From: Lagopus muta
Taxonomy: Eukaryota > Chordata > Aves > Galliformes > Phasianidae
Length of the DNA stretch: 64,000 nt
Direction: 5' to 3'
Assembly: GCF_023343835.1 (NCBI RefSeq)
Contig: NC_064447.1
Location: 8,576,501 to 8,640,500 of the forward strand
In this document: positions 1 through 55,415 of the stretch, piece by piece
How the letters are laid out: each line of letters starts with the position of its first letter
How positions within the stretch are numbered: the first letter of the stretch is position 1
Translations under genes and position numbers: made by a program
Notes under the pieces: generated by a model
Seen by the model: the letters and a program-made list of their open reading frames with translations, nothing else
What the model was told of the DNA's origin: nothing
Database searches by the model: none

Positions 1-659
1 CGTGATTCAGCGCTGAGCCCTTTCCTGAATGTGCTGTGCCCAAGAGACCAGGGTTGCACCGGCTCCTTCCAAAGCAGTGATTTATGGCAGTGAGGGAAAC
101 ATAAAACATTCACTGAAGAAAACCACAGCCAGCAAAAATAAGAATTTTAGAAATTACTCATGCTTTCAGTGATCCCATCTCTCACAGCCCTGTCTGCTGC
201 CTCCTCTGCTCCCTCAGCCTGAGAGGGGAGACAGATTATTGTCAATTACTTATTATGGAATTAGAGCATGATCCAAACCCTCCTTGAATCAATAGGAGAG
301 CTTCGACTGCCTACAGTGGGCCTAGGGCCGAGCACAGGAGCACGCAGGGTATTCCTGCAGCCGTGGCTGTGACTCACCGAGAACTTTCTGAGGCAGTGGG
401 CGCAGCTCAGTGCTGTGCTCGCTTGCCCCCATGTCAGCAGATCCTCTCCTGGGGTGGGGGGAGCTCTGCACCCCCAGGGCCGCAGAATGGAGTGCAGCCC
501 ATTAGCACGCAGGGCACCAGATGCTGCCGTTCATTTTAAAAGTTAGGGTGATCCCATCGGCCATTTTTTGCTGCACAGGTGCCAGCACCTGGACTCCACT
601 CAGGCTCACGTTTGAGCGCTGCCTGTTGGTGCTCACACAAATCTCAGCCAGGAACTTCG
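1..659. other. CACNG3 intron 1, proximal part
   Basis: This lies downstream of CACNG3 exon 1 on the minus strand, so it is the beginning of intron 1, which is very long in mammals. Base composition is ordinary away from the CpG island. I recognise no exon, repeat or RNA gene in it. Confidence 0.6.
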
Positions 660-2060
660 GACTGACGGCACTCCCGGAGCAGCGGGCAGAGCTGCGGGAC
701 AACAGAGGGTGCTGCCGCTGCAAGGGCAGAGCCGTGAGGGCAGACGGGGGGGCAGCCTTGGGGCGCGGTCCCCGAGAGACACAGGGCCGAGCAGCGGCGG
801 GGCAGCAGCAGGACTCCGTGCCGCTCGGCGGCGTAGGGCCGGCCCCGCTGCCGGGGGGCGGCCGCGGGCTCAGCGCGTTACCCTCGGCGCGAACACGGTG
901 CCCGCAGAGCTCCCGCCGGGAGCGGCTCAGAGATGCGCTCACCGCTCGATTCCCGTTAAAGCAGCCCCAGGGCCCGGAGAGAGAGAAGAACCTGTGGCCG
1001 CCCAGCCCCGGCCCCGCCGCACGGCGCCGCCGCTCGGGGTACGCACCGCGGCCGCCCGCAGCCGGCACCGCTTCCCGACACGGGGGGAACCCCCCCGGCA
1101 CCCCGCGTTCCTCGCGCGGGAGCCGCCCGCAAAGTTTCCCCCGCCCGCAGCGCGGCACCGCCGTGCGCATCGTCTCCGGGCGGGGGTCCGGACGTGGGGC
1201 GGGGGTCCGGGGCATCCCTGCCCTCCCCCGAGCTTCTTGGGCCGGGCCCCGGCGGGCGGCCGGGGGCGGTCGGTACCTTCCAGGCAGCACGTCCTCCAGA
1301 GCCCCGAGTGGGTCATCACCTCCTCGTTCTTGCGGCTCGTGTCGTTGTCGCCGCCGGACTTAGTCCTGCACACGCCGCGCGAGTAGAGCCAGTAGTCGGT
1401 GCCCACGGCGATGGTCATCAGGCTGAAGGCTGCGAAGGCTCCCACCGTGGTGATGAGCATCTGGACGCCTCTGTCACACATCCTCATGCTGCTTCATCCT
1501 ACGGCGGCGGCTCGCAGGGGAAGGGCCGGCGCCGCCGCCCGCCGCCGCTCTCCGCGCCCGGCGCCTCATGCCCCCGCGGCCCGCGCCGAGCCGGGCCCCC
1601 GCGGCGGCGCAGCGCGGGGCCGCCGAGCCCCGGGGCTCCCGGCCGGCATGGCCCGAGCGACGGCGGCGCGGAGCGGAGCGGCTCCGCCGTGCGCCCGCGG
1701 CGGGGAGCGCGGAGCCTCTCGCGGCGCCTCCCCCGCGCCGCCCGGCCCAAGGCAGCCGCGGGGGGCGGCGGGGGCGGGGGGCAGCGGAGGGCGGGCCGCG
1801 AGGGGTGGTGTGCAGGGAGGGGGGCACCGGGAAACCTCCCCCCGCAGGGGACGGAGCCGGGGCGGGTTGGGGGGGCGATGTGTTGGGGCGAAACCCGGGG
1901 GGGGGGACTCCTCTGGCCCCGCTTTGCCCCCCCGTCGGGAACCGCTGCCCCCTCCGGGACATCGCTCCGAGCGCCATCCGAACACCTGTGTGCCTGGCGG
2001 GGACACCGCAGCAATGGCCCGGGCTCCCCCCGACAGAAGATCCACCTCCCGCATCCAGCA
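660..2060. promoter_or_regulatory. CACNG3: CpG island over CACNG3 promoter and exon 1
   Basis: GC content and CpG density rise sharply here and fall off on both sides, with many CCGCGG, GCGGCG and GGGCGG-like elements. The island covers the first coding exon, the start of intron 1 and about 570 bases upstream of the ATG. This is the usual place for the promoter of a neuronal TARP gene. No clear TATA box is visible, and the exact transcription start cannot be read from sequence. The long frames on both strands here are by-products of the high GC content. Confidence 0.75.
1277..1487 (-). CDS. CACNG3: CACNG3 coding exon 1 (partial gene, N-terminus)
   Basis: This is the first coding exon of the voltage-dependent calcium channel gamma-3 subunit, a transmembrane AMPA-receptor regulatory protein (TARP) that controls receptor trafficking and gating at synapses. 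The minus-strand ATG at 1485-1487 opens 70 codons plus one base. They start [18 protein letters not shown], run through the first membrane helix (about residues 8-30) and end in the extracellular loop with the claudin-family GLW motif and CC ([10 protein letters not shown]). An NDT glycosylation sequon lies in the loop. The donor is GAAG|gtaccg at 1276, leaving a phase 1 intron. The MRMC start and RTKS residues fit gamma-3 better than gamma-2 (MGLF, KTKS) or gamma-4. The remaining exons lie to the left of the window. The position next to PRKCB in the same orientation matches human 16p12. Confidence 0.93.
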
Positions 2061-2193
2061 CGGCTACCTGCCCGGGGGAGCCGGGTCCATCACCTGTCCG
2101 AGTGCCCGAGCAGAGCAGGGGGCCCGGAAACAGACATTAGACCCGGGGGTGTCTCCCACATCACGCTCCTCATTGTTTGCCTGCAGTAAAACC

Positions 2194-2232
2194 CTCTCTT
2201 TCTCTCTCTCTGCTGTTTCCTCATCTCTCTCA
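2194..2232. repeat. CT-rich simple repeat
   Basis: Imperfect (CT)n tract interrupted by GCTG and CAT, about 700 bases upstream of the CACNG3 ATG. Confidence 0.75.
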
Positions 2233-4679
2233 AACATTTTTGCAGCCAGTTGGATGAGCTTATGACTCATGCGACCTTTTGAAGAAGCCCTATAACATAT
2301 CCACCTCTCCGATTAATAGTCTTTGAGGGGCTTCGTGTGAGACAGGGGAACGCATGCTTTACCCCATAGTGTGTGCTTCCCAGCTCCATTTGTACGCACC
2401 TCCGTGTAAATGCTAATTGTTTACTTCCAAAATGCAAACAGAAAACGATGAAGGTTACAAAAAATGAAGTATTGAGAAGTAAGAAAATTAAGAACCTTCC
2501 ACAACCCTAGATCACCTCCTTTATGCATACTCATTAGGTGGGGCATTCTAATTAAGACGTCACGCTATCGCTATCGTGTGCTGCTGCGATGGCTGTTGAT
2601 GCGCTGCTCTGCCACGGGCCCTGCGCTGTGTTTGCTGCCGTGCTGAGCAGGAAAGCTGCAGTGCAGCTGTGCCCCCCTGCACTTCCACCAGCGGGATAGA
2701 ATGGTGGACATTGGCCCCTGAAGAGGAGGAAGAGGTGGGCCCTTGGGGAGCTTGATCAGAAGCATCCACCCAAGCTCTTGGTGGGTGCCACTCAGGGATG
2801 CTGCCTCAGCAACGTGTCACACGTCACCCCCCACTGCCTGCAGCCCTGCAGCAGCGCCCTGCACAGCCCCCGTCCTGCACGCGGGCAGCTGCCCTGGAGA
2901 GGAGGCAGCAAAAAGATCTCACACCTACAGAGAAGGGGCTGCAAATTGCATTCTGAGTGGGGGATTTTGCAGCCTTAATTGTGTTATTTTAACATCGTGT
3001 GTGTAGGTGTGTGCAGGGTGCACATGTACCGTTTCCTAGGCTCTTAACAAAGCGAGCTCCAACAGAATCAAAGTCCATGTCTCGAATTGCTGTGGTCCTG
3101 GGATGGGACCCCCTTTGCCAAGCCCTGCACCCTTCCAATCTTCACTGCATGGCGGAGCCAGGCCCAGAAGTAAGTGTGGAGCTCTGGCCCTTGCATCAGC
3201 ACAGGGGGACCTCGGGAATGTGCAAGGGGCTGTGAAGCCAACAAGGACCTGGGGCCTTACTGCCCTGGCACACAGCTCAGGCTCTGCAGGGCTTTGCTGT
3301 GATGGCACATCCCTGTCCCCTCCAGCTGCTCCCTGCAGCTCATTGCTGCGTCCGTCAGCAGGCACCTGCTTGTGGGCCTGTGCCCTTCTGAGCTGGGCAA
3401 AGCAGAAATAAATAACAGAATCCAGAGTCTGCTGCAAAGATTTGAGTTGTGCAGGAAAAAACAAGCAGTCCTTGCAGACAAAAATGTCCTAAACCAAGAT
3501 CTGCTTGGCTTTGTCCTTCCAACTCCAGTGATGAAAGCTCTGTTGCTTTTAAACTGGCAAAGTGACAGAAAGAAGGTAGTCAGAAATAATCCCTCACTGG
3601 ATTAGATTTCTTTCCTTGAAGGAAGAGAGATGCTGATCCGTGGTGAGCTGAGGTTGTTAGCAATGCAGTGCGTTGCTGAGCTCTGACCTTGCCTTGCCAG
3701 CACCTTCCTGCTCCTCAAGCTCCCAGGGGCGGGGGTTGCAGACCCTTTGGCACACAGCTTCATCCTTCCCCTTCCTACAAGTGGGTTCATCCTTCCTCCC
3801 TCCTACACATGGATTATTTTTATCTGCACATGCTTTGGGAGCACTGGGTGCAGTCCTGTGCTAACGGGACCCAGCAGTGAGATTGGCACATCCCTACCCT
3901 GTGTGCAACTGGGTTTGGGTTGGTTCTCTGTGCTGTGGCCTCACTGGCTCAGCTGCCTCTGGCCACCCCAGACACCGGGGGGGACATGAGATAAGGACTT
4001 TGCTGGGACATATTCATGGTGCAACAGCCCTCTGCCCGCTGTCTGCAGTGCGTCCGGCTCACACGCTGCCCGCCTGTGCAGCTGCCTACTGGCTCTGCAG
4101 CTCCCTGCTGGGCTTCCTACAGTTTGATAGCAATAAAAATAGCAGGGGAGAGAAACAGAAACCTTCTCTTATTAAGGCTGCCTATCATGGGAACATGCAT
4201 AGGCTACGCAGGAGCGGCCATGCATGGGCAAACGAGAGGCATGTGGATTATCTGGAGACGCGGGTGAATAGCCGTCAGCTGCTGCATGCTGAAGGCCGTG
4301 TTGCTTTGTCCACACCTCTGCTTTCCCATGCACTGCTGGCATGCACCACAATTGCATCTTTTTTACCCCTTTCCCATACACTGGGAGGACAAAACAAGCC
4401 CGGCGCAGGGAAGCAGATGACACGGGGCAGCAAACTCCATGCCAGCGCCCAGGGTTCCCAGCTGCTCCGTGAGGGCTCCAGGAAAAACGTACAGGTCAGC
4501 TTCTTCCCAACACAGCAGCACCAAAGGACAGCCTGGCCACAGCCCATGGAAGGGATTAGGGAATCCCATTCCCAAGGTCACAGGGAGAGCGGCGTCTGTG
4601 CGGAGCGTGGTGTGCTGGGACGGTGGGAGGGAGGAAGATCAAAGGGATTCTGTAAGGCAACTGTAGCATACAAGTAACA

Positions 4680-4960
4680 AAGGAACAAATAGCGGTAGAT
4701 GAAGAGATATTTTGAAGGCTGAATCCAGCTGGATCACTCCGAGCACCAATCGAAGGTTTGCTGCTACTCCAACCCACCACAATTTAATTGATTCCATTTA
4801 AATTCTTTGAAGAAGAAGCGGATAACAAATAATGAGGCAAACAGGATTGTAATGCAAATGAAAGAGATGAAAGATGGCTTCAGGGAGACGGTTCTTGAAG
4901 GTCAGTGTGTAACTGCTGCTGGTCACTCATTCAAACACTAATGAGGCCGCGTTCCCCCAG
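4680..4960. promoter_or_regulatory. Candidate enhancer-like AT-rich block
   Basis: This non-repetitive AT-rich stretch has a perfect octamer ATGCAAAT at 4852-4859, a TTTAATTGATT stretch near 4780, several TAATGAGG-type homeobox cores and few CpGs. Such density is typical of conserved noncoding elements, but no conservation data were available. It lies upstream of CACNG3 and downstream of PRKCB and could serve either gene. Confidence 0.25.
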
Positions 4961-6301
4961 ATGCCTTTGATGGATAGAGAAAAGGGAGGCATTTGCCATG
5001 CTCGTGCTCAGCCTTTCTTCTCCCTGCTCTGAGTGAATCGCCCCCTGGCCCCGGTGAGGAGGGTTTCACCTGGGCTGTCACAGGCACTGAGGTTTCTGCT
5101 GCCCACGTCACACTGGGTAAGCAGACTTCTTAATCGGGTTTTTCCAGATACTCTGATGGAGACTCTAACTTCAGAATTAATTAACTTCACTATCAAAAGC
5201 TGAGTCATTTGTCACAATGGTTTTGTCATTAGCTCCCATAATTAAGGAAAGTGTCACAAAACCAAATGTTTCACTTGCAGAAGCCGGAATGGCTGAAGCT
5301 CAGGAGTGTTTCCGACAGGGGCACAGCACTGCAGGCACTGCTGAGATCGTGTACTGGGGTCACAGGAGAGAAGTCCAGCCCTTGGCCACCCCATCCCACT
5401 GCACTCTCTTGCTTTGAGGGATTGTCCCTATGCCATCAGGGGCAGCCTCTGGTGGCCACACAGGCCTCCAAAGCCACATGGGCAGGGATGGTCAACAGAG
5501 CCCTGGTGGCCCCCATCTGTCCCTGCCTGCTCTCCTCACTGCGGTCACACCCCAGCTTTGCCCTTGGGTTGGCTTTGGCATTGCCAGCCACCTTGGAGTG
5601 TTCCTCTAACCAATCTCACCCCAGATATCAGCCTTTGTGTGTGCAGAGACATCAAACCAGAATGCTCAGGCCTCTTGCTGGGGAGCAGGGAGAGATGGGA
5701 ACCTGCATGCCCCAAAGTCACCCCCTAACCCCCTGCATGCTGTGATGCCATGGAGTGCTCACGGGGTGCTTGAAAGAGCACCTGCAGTACTGTTAACTTA
5801 TCCTAGCCTTAGTCAGAAAATAGCTAAAAAGCCAAACAACCAACACTTTCCTTTCCTTGTGGTCTATGTGCATCCTTAAGTACAGCTCCTGCTGTAGGTT
5901 TCCATGCCTGGACCACGCTCCTGTGCTTTTGGTGATGCTCTCTTTCTGTACAGATCTGCACCTTTGTTACAAAGATGCTGCAAGGTTTCAGCATCTGCTC
6001 CTGGGGCCGCACCACAGAGCAGCAGGCAGAGCCAGTCACCCTCTGGGACCCTTCCCCATGTACGAACTGAGCCCTGCAGGCAAAGAAATGCAACTGCACA
6101 AGGTTTCTTTAAAATTATATATTTTATTTTATGTTTTTCAAACATGCAGCAAATAGAATAAAGAGTATATGCCCATCTAAAAGGAGGTCTTTATGAGAAT
6201 CCTTCGACAAACACACAGCAGGTAGTCTAGGATGTAGAAAAGTCATCAAATACTTGCAGGTGAAATCAAATTCACAAACACAAACTGTTCAACAATAAAC
6301 A

Positions 6302-6347
6302 TTTTCTTTTTTTTTTTCTTTTTTTTTCTTTTTTTTTTTCCCTCCTT
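6302..6347. repeat. Homopyrimidine T/C tract
   Basis: Forty-six consecutive pyrimidines on the plus strand, mostly runs of T broken by single C. On the PRKCB-sense strand this is an A/G tract about 170 bases before the proposed polyadenylation signal. Confidence 0.9.
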
Positions 6348-6783
6348 GTTTTAATTGCCAGCTTGAATGTGATCAGAAATAAACAGCTTGGATGACACTT
6401 CCCTGCATGGAGCAAGACGCTTCTTGCTGCCTTTGCTGATACAGGTTCCGCAGACAGCAAAAGCAGAGGAGCTGCAGCACGTTGGGTTCGTATGGCTCAG
6501 CTCCACACTCCAGATACAACCCCGCAGCCTGGCACTCTGTGCTAGATATCATGGCTCTTCATTTGCTCCTGGGACCAAACTGGGACCCAACACAGCCTCT
6601 CTGCTGCCTCTGCCTGCGAGCAGTCCCTGCTGCCCTGCTCCATGTCACTTCCCCCTTCCCTTGTGTTCCCTTGTCTCTATGAGCCTGCAGACTCCTGCTC
6701 CATCTGCAGCTGTGCTTTGGGATGGCCTGCGGGATGCAGCAGTGCAGGACAAGCAGCCCTTTGCCTTGCCTTACATGAAATTT

Positions 6784-6900
6784 CCATACAATTACAGCAC
6801 CATTGGGTTGGAAGGGACTTCACAGCCCCTGCTGTGGGCTGGTTGCCCCCGCCAGCTCAGGCTGCTCAGGTGCTCAGGGCTCCCATGGCTCTCTAGGCAA
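6784..6900 (-). repeat. CR1 LINE 3' fragment
   Basis: The recognisable core TTGGGTTGGAAGGGACTTCACAG is followed by the CR1-type stretch ending in CAGCTCAGGCTGCTCAGG. It resembles the copy at 22776-22935 and appears to belong to the same subfamily. The 3' end of the element points to low coordinates. Confidence 0.65.
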
Positions 6901-8509
6901 CAGTGCCAGAGCCTCATCACTCTGAGACCACCCTAAGAACATAGCACACCAGATACATTTCACAGCCCTCACACCCTGGCCCCAACAGCCTTTTCCTATT
7001 CCGTAGCAGCAGTGGGGAAGAGCAGCCACTGGAGATGGTTTTGCCCCTGCCCCACAGTGAGTCCCCCAAGGCAGCCCACACCCCACTCAGTGTCAGTGGC
7101 AGAGCACCCGGTGCCTTTCAGCATCTCCTGAAGGCTCTTGGATCTGAGTCTCTTCCTGCAGTACTGCTTTCCCCATCCGGCACTAAAGATTAAATCATCA
7201 AATCACAGCAAGAGATGAGTCAGCCATTGCCACTCTACCCTTCCTTGCAGGAGTTCACACAGATCCCAGCATCTGTGCAGGGTAGATCCCATTTTACATT
7301 TCTGCATAGAAGAATCAGGTTATCTGGAAATAAACTTTAAGTTAAGAGCTTTGCACATAACAGAGTGGACAGTGTCAGCAATGCTCACACCCTGCACCCT
7401 ACCCTGGACATAGTGCTGAAGAAAAGCTGCTCCGTGCAGAAGTGTGGCTCCTGCCCCAGGTTGTGGGATCCCTCCCTCTGCAGCAGCTCTCATGGGGTCA
7501 GGCCTGCAGCACCACAGCATCCCTTGAGCGACTGCACCATGGGAGCATCCTCAGAGCTGAAGGTATAGAAATTGGAAACATTCACCATTGAAGGAATACT
7601 AATTCTGCAGCAGCAGACTTGAAAGTTACAGTAACATACATGCTCTGAACATCAACTGTGATCTGCAGAAGATGGTGAGATGTCTTCTGAGACGTGTGCT
7701 GGAGTTATGAGCACTCCCATCAGAAGCTACCTCTCACCGCCCTGGTCATAGCATGATGCAAAGTTGCCCATAAGCTCCCTTGCACATCTGGCACAATTTG
7801 CAGTTTTGCTGTGTTTTGTTTGGTTTTCTTGAGCCCAGCTCAGCACCTGAACTCCAGACAGAGCTCACACATCCCAAAGCGTGCAGCAGGGCCGGCTCGG
7901 CCACGCACAGCTCCAGCTTCCAGCAGCCTTTTCATTTCAGGAATCATTGGAAGAAAGAAATAATTGCAAACGGTAGAGTTGGATGTTTACAAAAGATCTA
8001 CAAACCAGAATCTCCTCGATAGGATTCCTTGTGATTCATAAAATTCCGCCCCCGCTTTTCCCCCGTATTCATGAAGCAAAGTGTATTTACATTAGAATTG
8101 GTCGAGGTTTGAAAGAATATACATGCTTGGTTTGCAAACCAACCAAACTCGCGTGCACCAGGAGGGGAACGAGGCAGCACCACAGGAGATGTGTCTGCAG
8201 CACAGCGGTATCCTCTGGGCTGGGATTTTTGAAACCATACAGAAGGCCCTGGGTTACTGAACAAAATCCCCAGGAATTTTGCCTGAAATCTGGTAAGCCG
8301 AGATGCCTGCAAAGTTCATGATTTTGAGCCTTTAAGATAGTAGCAGAGGGTATAAAGTATAAAAGTTACCTTTATAAATAGCCCTCAGTACAGCCCCTTT
8401 GAAGTGGGCGTGTTTTCAGTTGGTAAACGGAGAATATAAATGTGTTTTGTTTTGGTAGAATATTAATATCTTTTACAGAGCTGTTAAATTTTGACAGTAT
8501 CTGTGGAAA

Positions 8510-8534
8510 AAAAAAAAAAAACAAGAAAAAAAAA
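8510..8534. repeat. A-rich simple repeat
   Basis: Two runs of A separated by CAAG on the plus strand, inside the probable beta-II 3'UTR. Confidence 0.85.
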
Positions 8535-9272
8535 AACAGGAGAAGGATTTATGGGAGTGCTGACAGAGTATATCAAAACTGCAAACTGTTCCAGATGTTA
8601 AAAAAAAAAATCCTACCTTTCACTTAGAAAAAGATTTGTTCTGATTTACAAGAACATTAATGGAATTCATTTTGTAGTCTTAATGCCTGAGTAAGAGGAG
8701 GGGATGTGGTGGAACGCACGCTTACAGCAGGCTGGGGAGGAAGACAGCCTCGGCGAGCCGGTGTGACCGCATGTACAAGGCATTGAGAGATGTCTACAAG
8801 CAGAGGTTTCCACACTGATCAAATGTATCCATGTCTCAAACAAAAGGCTCCTCTAAGACACGTTCACAGTCATTGCAAGCTTCAGCACAATGGTTTAAAA
8901 TATCAACCATGCTTAGCATTCAATGGCAACAATTTGTGAATACCTAAGTTCACAGGAATTTCAGCATCTGATTTCGAAAATTACAAAGACCGTAGCAATT
9001 TGGTATATTTCTGTTTAAAAACTCTATTAGTCACCACCAACTACAGTTCCTAGAAGTATTACTGCTTGTTGACTCAAAACCCCGCGCGCTTCCAGCAAGG
9101 GCAACCAAGCTAGCGGGTGACACACACACACAGAGGCCTCCTACAACAAGCGCTCGTTGCGTGCCGGGGTGTGGATGTACGCACTGCTGATCCCGGAAGA
9201 CTGGTGTGGTATTTACAGGGCGAGCTGGAGTTTGGGGCTGCGGGAGCAGGGAGGTGGCGTCCGTGCCGTTGC

Positions 9273-52100
<42,828 letters not shown>

Positions 52101-55100
52101 CTGCAGAGGGAAGAGGGACAGCGTCAGAACTGCATGATGGGACCTGAACCGTGCACACCCGGAGCCGTGAAACGTGGTTGTATCTGATCTGTGGGGAGCA
52201 GCACCACAGACACTGAGCACGATTCGCTAAGATTTAACGTTCCGCTACAGATTTCCTTATTGATGACTGTCAGGCACTAAAAGCAGAAAACTAAGCAGAA
52301 GGAAAACATGGAACGAATGTCAGAGAGGGGCTGGGTGCCTCTGCGCTCACTTGGAGCTTGCTGAGGTCACCTATGTATGAGAGGCAGCGCCCGGCGCACA
52401 CAGACATCTGCGCTGCAGAGTGTGTGTGTCCAAAAACAGAACGTTATACCAAAGGGAACAGGTGGGCAACATTCCTCCCACAGCTCTGCTTTTCTTTAGC
52501 AGCTCCCCAGCCTCCATTTGCCAGACCAGAAGACACGCGCTCCTCCCTCCTCGCACGCACACAGATCACAAAGTTGGAGTTCTGGGAACAGTGCAGGAAA
52601 TTTGCCCTCGTGTGCCACCTCCCTGACTGCACCCCTGAACCAGGAAGCCCCATCAGCAGCACTGACCCCACTCAGCACAAAACAGTTAAAGGTTGGGAAA
52701 GACCTCAGTGCTCCTTCTGCTGCTCTGTCCCCATTCCAGAGCAGCAGAGAGGAGATGCATGTGAAAAAATGGTTCTGAGCACCAGAGCATGGGCAGCAGA
52801 TAGAGATGCACAGAAATGAAGCCTACTTCCATTGCACTCACATAGGACTTTCCTTAAGGAACAAAGAGAAAGCAAGCAAAGTTTCCCATTAAGCTCACAA
52901 TCCACTCAGTGTACCCTGCTCCATGCAGTTTCAAATGCATTTTCCTTTTCACATTTTTCATTATGCAAAGAACAAACAGAAGGTTGGGGAGGCACAACAG
53001 CTGCCAACAACTCCTTCCTTAGAGGAGCAGCTTCTCTGAGCCAAACAAATAAACATTTTCTTGAAAACACTGTTCACCATTTCTGTCATTAGTACACACA
53101 GACAGAAGCATCTGGGAAGCAGGAAGGAAGAAATTAAAACTGTATTAGCAAAGATTTGTCCTGCAACAACCCCCAGCAGCCCCATGGAGCCCGTGCTGCA
53201 GCACTGCTGCAGCAGCAGCGATTTGGGCTCAGCTGAGGGGTGGATTTTTGCTGGGCTGCACTTGTATAGCATTCCCCTGCACCATGTTAACGAGCTTCTG
53301 GATGCAAACATGATGGAAGAGTGAAAAAGGAGAGAAAAGCAAATCCTGGGGTGCTCCATCGTTCCCAGCTTCTGCAAAGATTTGCACTCTGGGGACATCG
53401 ATATCTGCTCCTGCCTGGGGAAGGTAAACCAGGGCAGCTGAGGCTGCAGGAGGGAGCAGCAGCTGTATCTGTGTGTCCTTCACCTCAGCTGCAAACATAT
53501 AGAGACACTGTGGGGTTGTGAGAGACCTCATCACAGGTGGAACGCCCATTTCTGGTGGCAGGAAACCAGAAAGCCAATGCCTGGGAAGCTCAAAAGCATG
53601 CCAGGTTTTTATTACAGCCATATTCTTTTAAGGTTTTATCCGAGAGTTTAATTATTAAAGAAGGCATTAAATATACGTGCCCACTTAACACCTCCTGCCC
53701 TTTGAGCAGGGACCCAACGAACAGCAGACACACGGCATTATCCATCCCAGTGGAAAAACGATTGCAGCGTCCGCAAAGCATTCCACGCTACTGTTCAATT
53801 AAGTAAATGGTACCCTGGCCACCGTGGGCCACCTCTGTGGCCACTGAGTGTTCAGCAGGAGCAGTGGGCTCCCCGGCAATCAATATTAATACGGATTGTA
53901 AGGAGAATCCATTTGATGATGATGAAGCGGAACGCTCGCCTACACATCCAAAGCAAGCAGGAGGCTCACTGCAGTGGTGGGGGATTTACATCCAGCACTT
54001 CAAACGAAGATCTGCAAGCCTTGAAAAGGTCCACGCAAACATTTCATGCACACTTAGGGGAATAATCAATCTCTGCAGAGAAACAGCCCAAAGAATTAAT
54101 CAGGTACAGCAGCTTATGCTCTCATTCTGCCTTGACCCCATGTGTGTGCCTACCCAGGGGCACAGGGATGGGAGGTGCTCCTCCCGTGGCCGATGCAGTG
54201 CACCATGCTGAAGGGCAGCACGCTCCACTCCATTGCTGCAGAGCTTTAGGACCGCATCTTCATCACTTTAGAAACTACAGCACAAGCAGCAGCTTTCCCA
54301 GGTTGCTAATTAGACAGTTCATTTGTAAATCTTATTACGCGATAATAAAGTTATCAAATCCCATTGGTGAGCTACAAACGTCTTGAGTCATTTATACACA
54401 ACAAAAATGAAACATTAACCTTTACCATTTGTTGCTGTGTAACGCATAGCTGCTTGCTGGCCCTAAGTTCTTCTTCAGTGCCATCTCCATTACAGGCATC
54501 TGGGGAGAAATCACTGTCTTGGGGGAGGTGAGGAACATAAAAGCCCACACAAGGCAGCGTGCTGCAGCTCCGCAGGTTTGGGACTCGTGGCAGCACTGCA
54601 GCTACAGGGATGGGGCTGCCCCAGCGCAGTGGCATAGGATATTTTCAGATGTCTGAGAAGACTCTTATTTTAAAAGGTGGGAGGACAGAAAATACTAAAG
54701 GTGTTGTTAATGTTGAGGGAGAGAAAAAACCCAAAGCTACTAAGAGGCTTCTCTGTCTAAAACGCTGCTCAGAAATCCCTGAGAAAACTATAAAGCAGTT
54801 TCACACGTGGATCACAGAACCTGACAGCCAGAAAAAACGCATTAAGAAACATCCCAAGAGCACAGCACGTGTCTGGCTTCACTTCCACCACAGGAGGGAC
54901 CTCCGGGCTCAGAGCGGGCAGCAGTATACAGGGACAGAAAACACACAGCTAGGAGCAGTTATAGGCTTGCATGCTTTGCAATGATACTGTAAGATAGCAC
55001 AGCAGAGAGGAGCCATTGGTGATGGCAGGAGGGATGAATACAGGGATCTCACTGTGCAGGAGTGCTGCCATGAGCTGCAGGTAGAAGCACTCCCTGGTTG

Positions 55101-55149
55101 CCTTTGGCATCACAGACACCAGTGATATTTGGTATAGCATGGGCTGTGT

Positions 55150-55415
55150 GAGGAGCAAGGAGAAATGGTCTCAAAATTAAAGAGGGTAGATTTAGACTGG
55201 ACATAAGGAAGAAGTTCTTTATGCCAAAGGAGGTGAGGAATGGCACAGGGTGCCCAGAGAGGTGGCAGTGCCCCATCCCTGCACCCAGCCACAGTCAGGC
55301 TGGATGCTCTGAGCACTGATGGAGCTGTGGGTGTCCCTGCTCAGTGCAGGGAGTGGGATGAGACGGCCATTAGAGGTCCCTTCCATCTCAAACCATTATA
55401 TGGTTCTACGATTCA
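55150..55415 (+). repeat. CR1 LINE 3' end
   Basis: GTAGATTTAGACTGGACATA, AAGAAGTTCTTTATGCC, GGTGCCCAGAGAGGTGGCAG, ending GGTTCTACGATTC. Opposite to PRKCB. Confidence 0.92.

Larger units (their letters stand above)
2061..6104. other. Intergenic region between PRKCB and CACNG3
   Basis: No exon of a known gene is recognisable. There is a short CT-rich tract at about 2194-2232 and AT-rich non-repetitive blocks at about 2400-2560 and 4680-5000. The latter has homeobox-like TAAT cores and an octamer, listed separately. The remaining sequence is unremarkable mid-GC DNA with only short open frames lacking family features. Confidence 0.6.
6105..9272 (-). other. PRKCB: Probable PRKCB beta-II 3'UTR and polyadenylation region
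   Basis: Sequence downstream of the beta-II stop codon is AT-rich and mostly free of recognised repeats for about 3 kb on the minus strand. A canonical AATAAA, read on the minus strand, lies at 6123-6128 in an A/T-rich context and is followed by a T-rich stretch, a plausible end of transcript. A CR1-like fragment at 6784-6900 and a pyrimidine tract at 6302-6347 lie inside. The 3' end is inferred only, and shorter ends using variant signals are possible. Confidence 0.35.

Noticed and set aside
939..1276. Extension of the CACNG3 frame beyond GAAG at 1277
   Set aside because: The family sequence stops matching exactly at a good GT donor; beyond it the frame is Arg/Gly/Pro-rich intron translation.
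1277..1487. CACNG2 or CACNG4 instead of CACNG3
   Set aside because: The MRMCDRG start, LITTVG and GVCRTKS fit gamma-3, and CACNG3 is the known neighbour of PRKCB.
502..2265. Many long overlapping open frames on both strands (up to 331 residues)
   Set aside because: They lie in the CpG island, where stop codons are rare, have no domain signature, and overlap each other and CACNG3 exon 1 in other frames.
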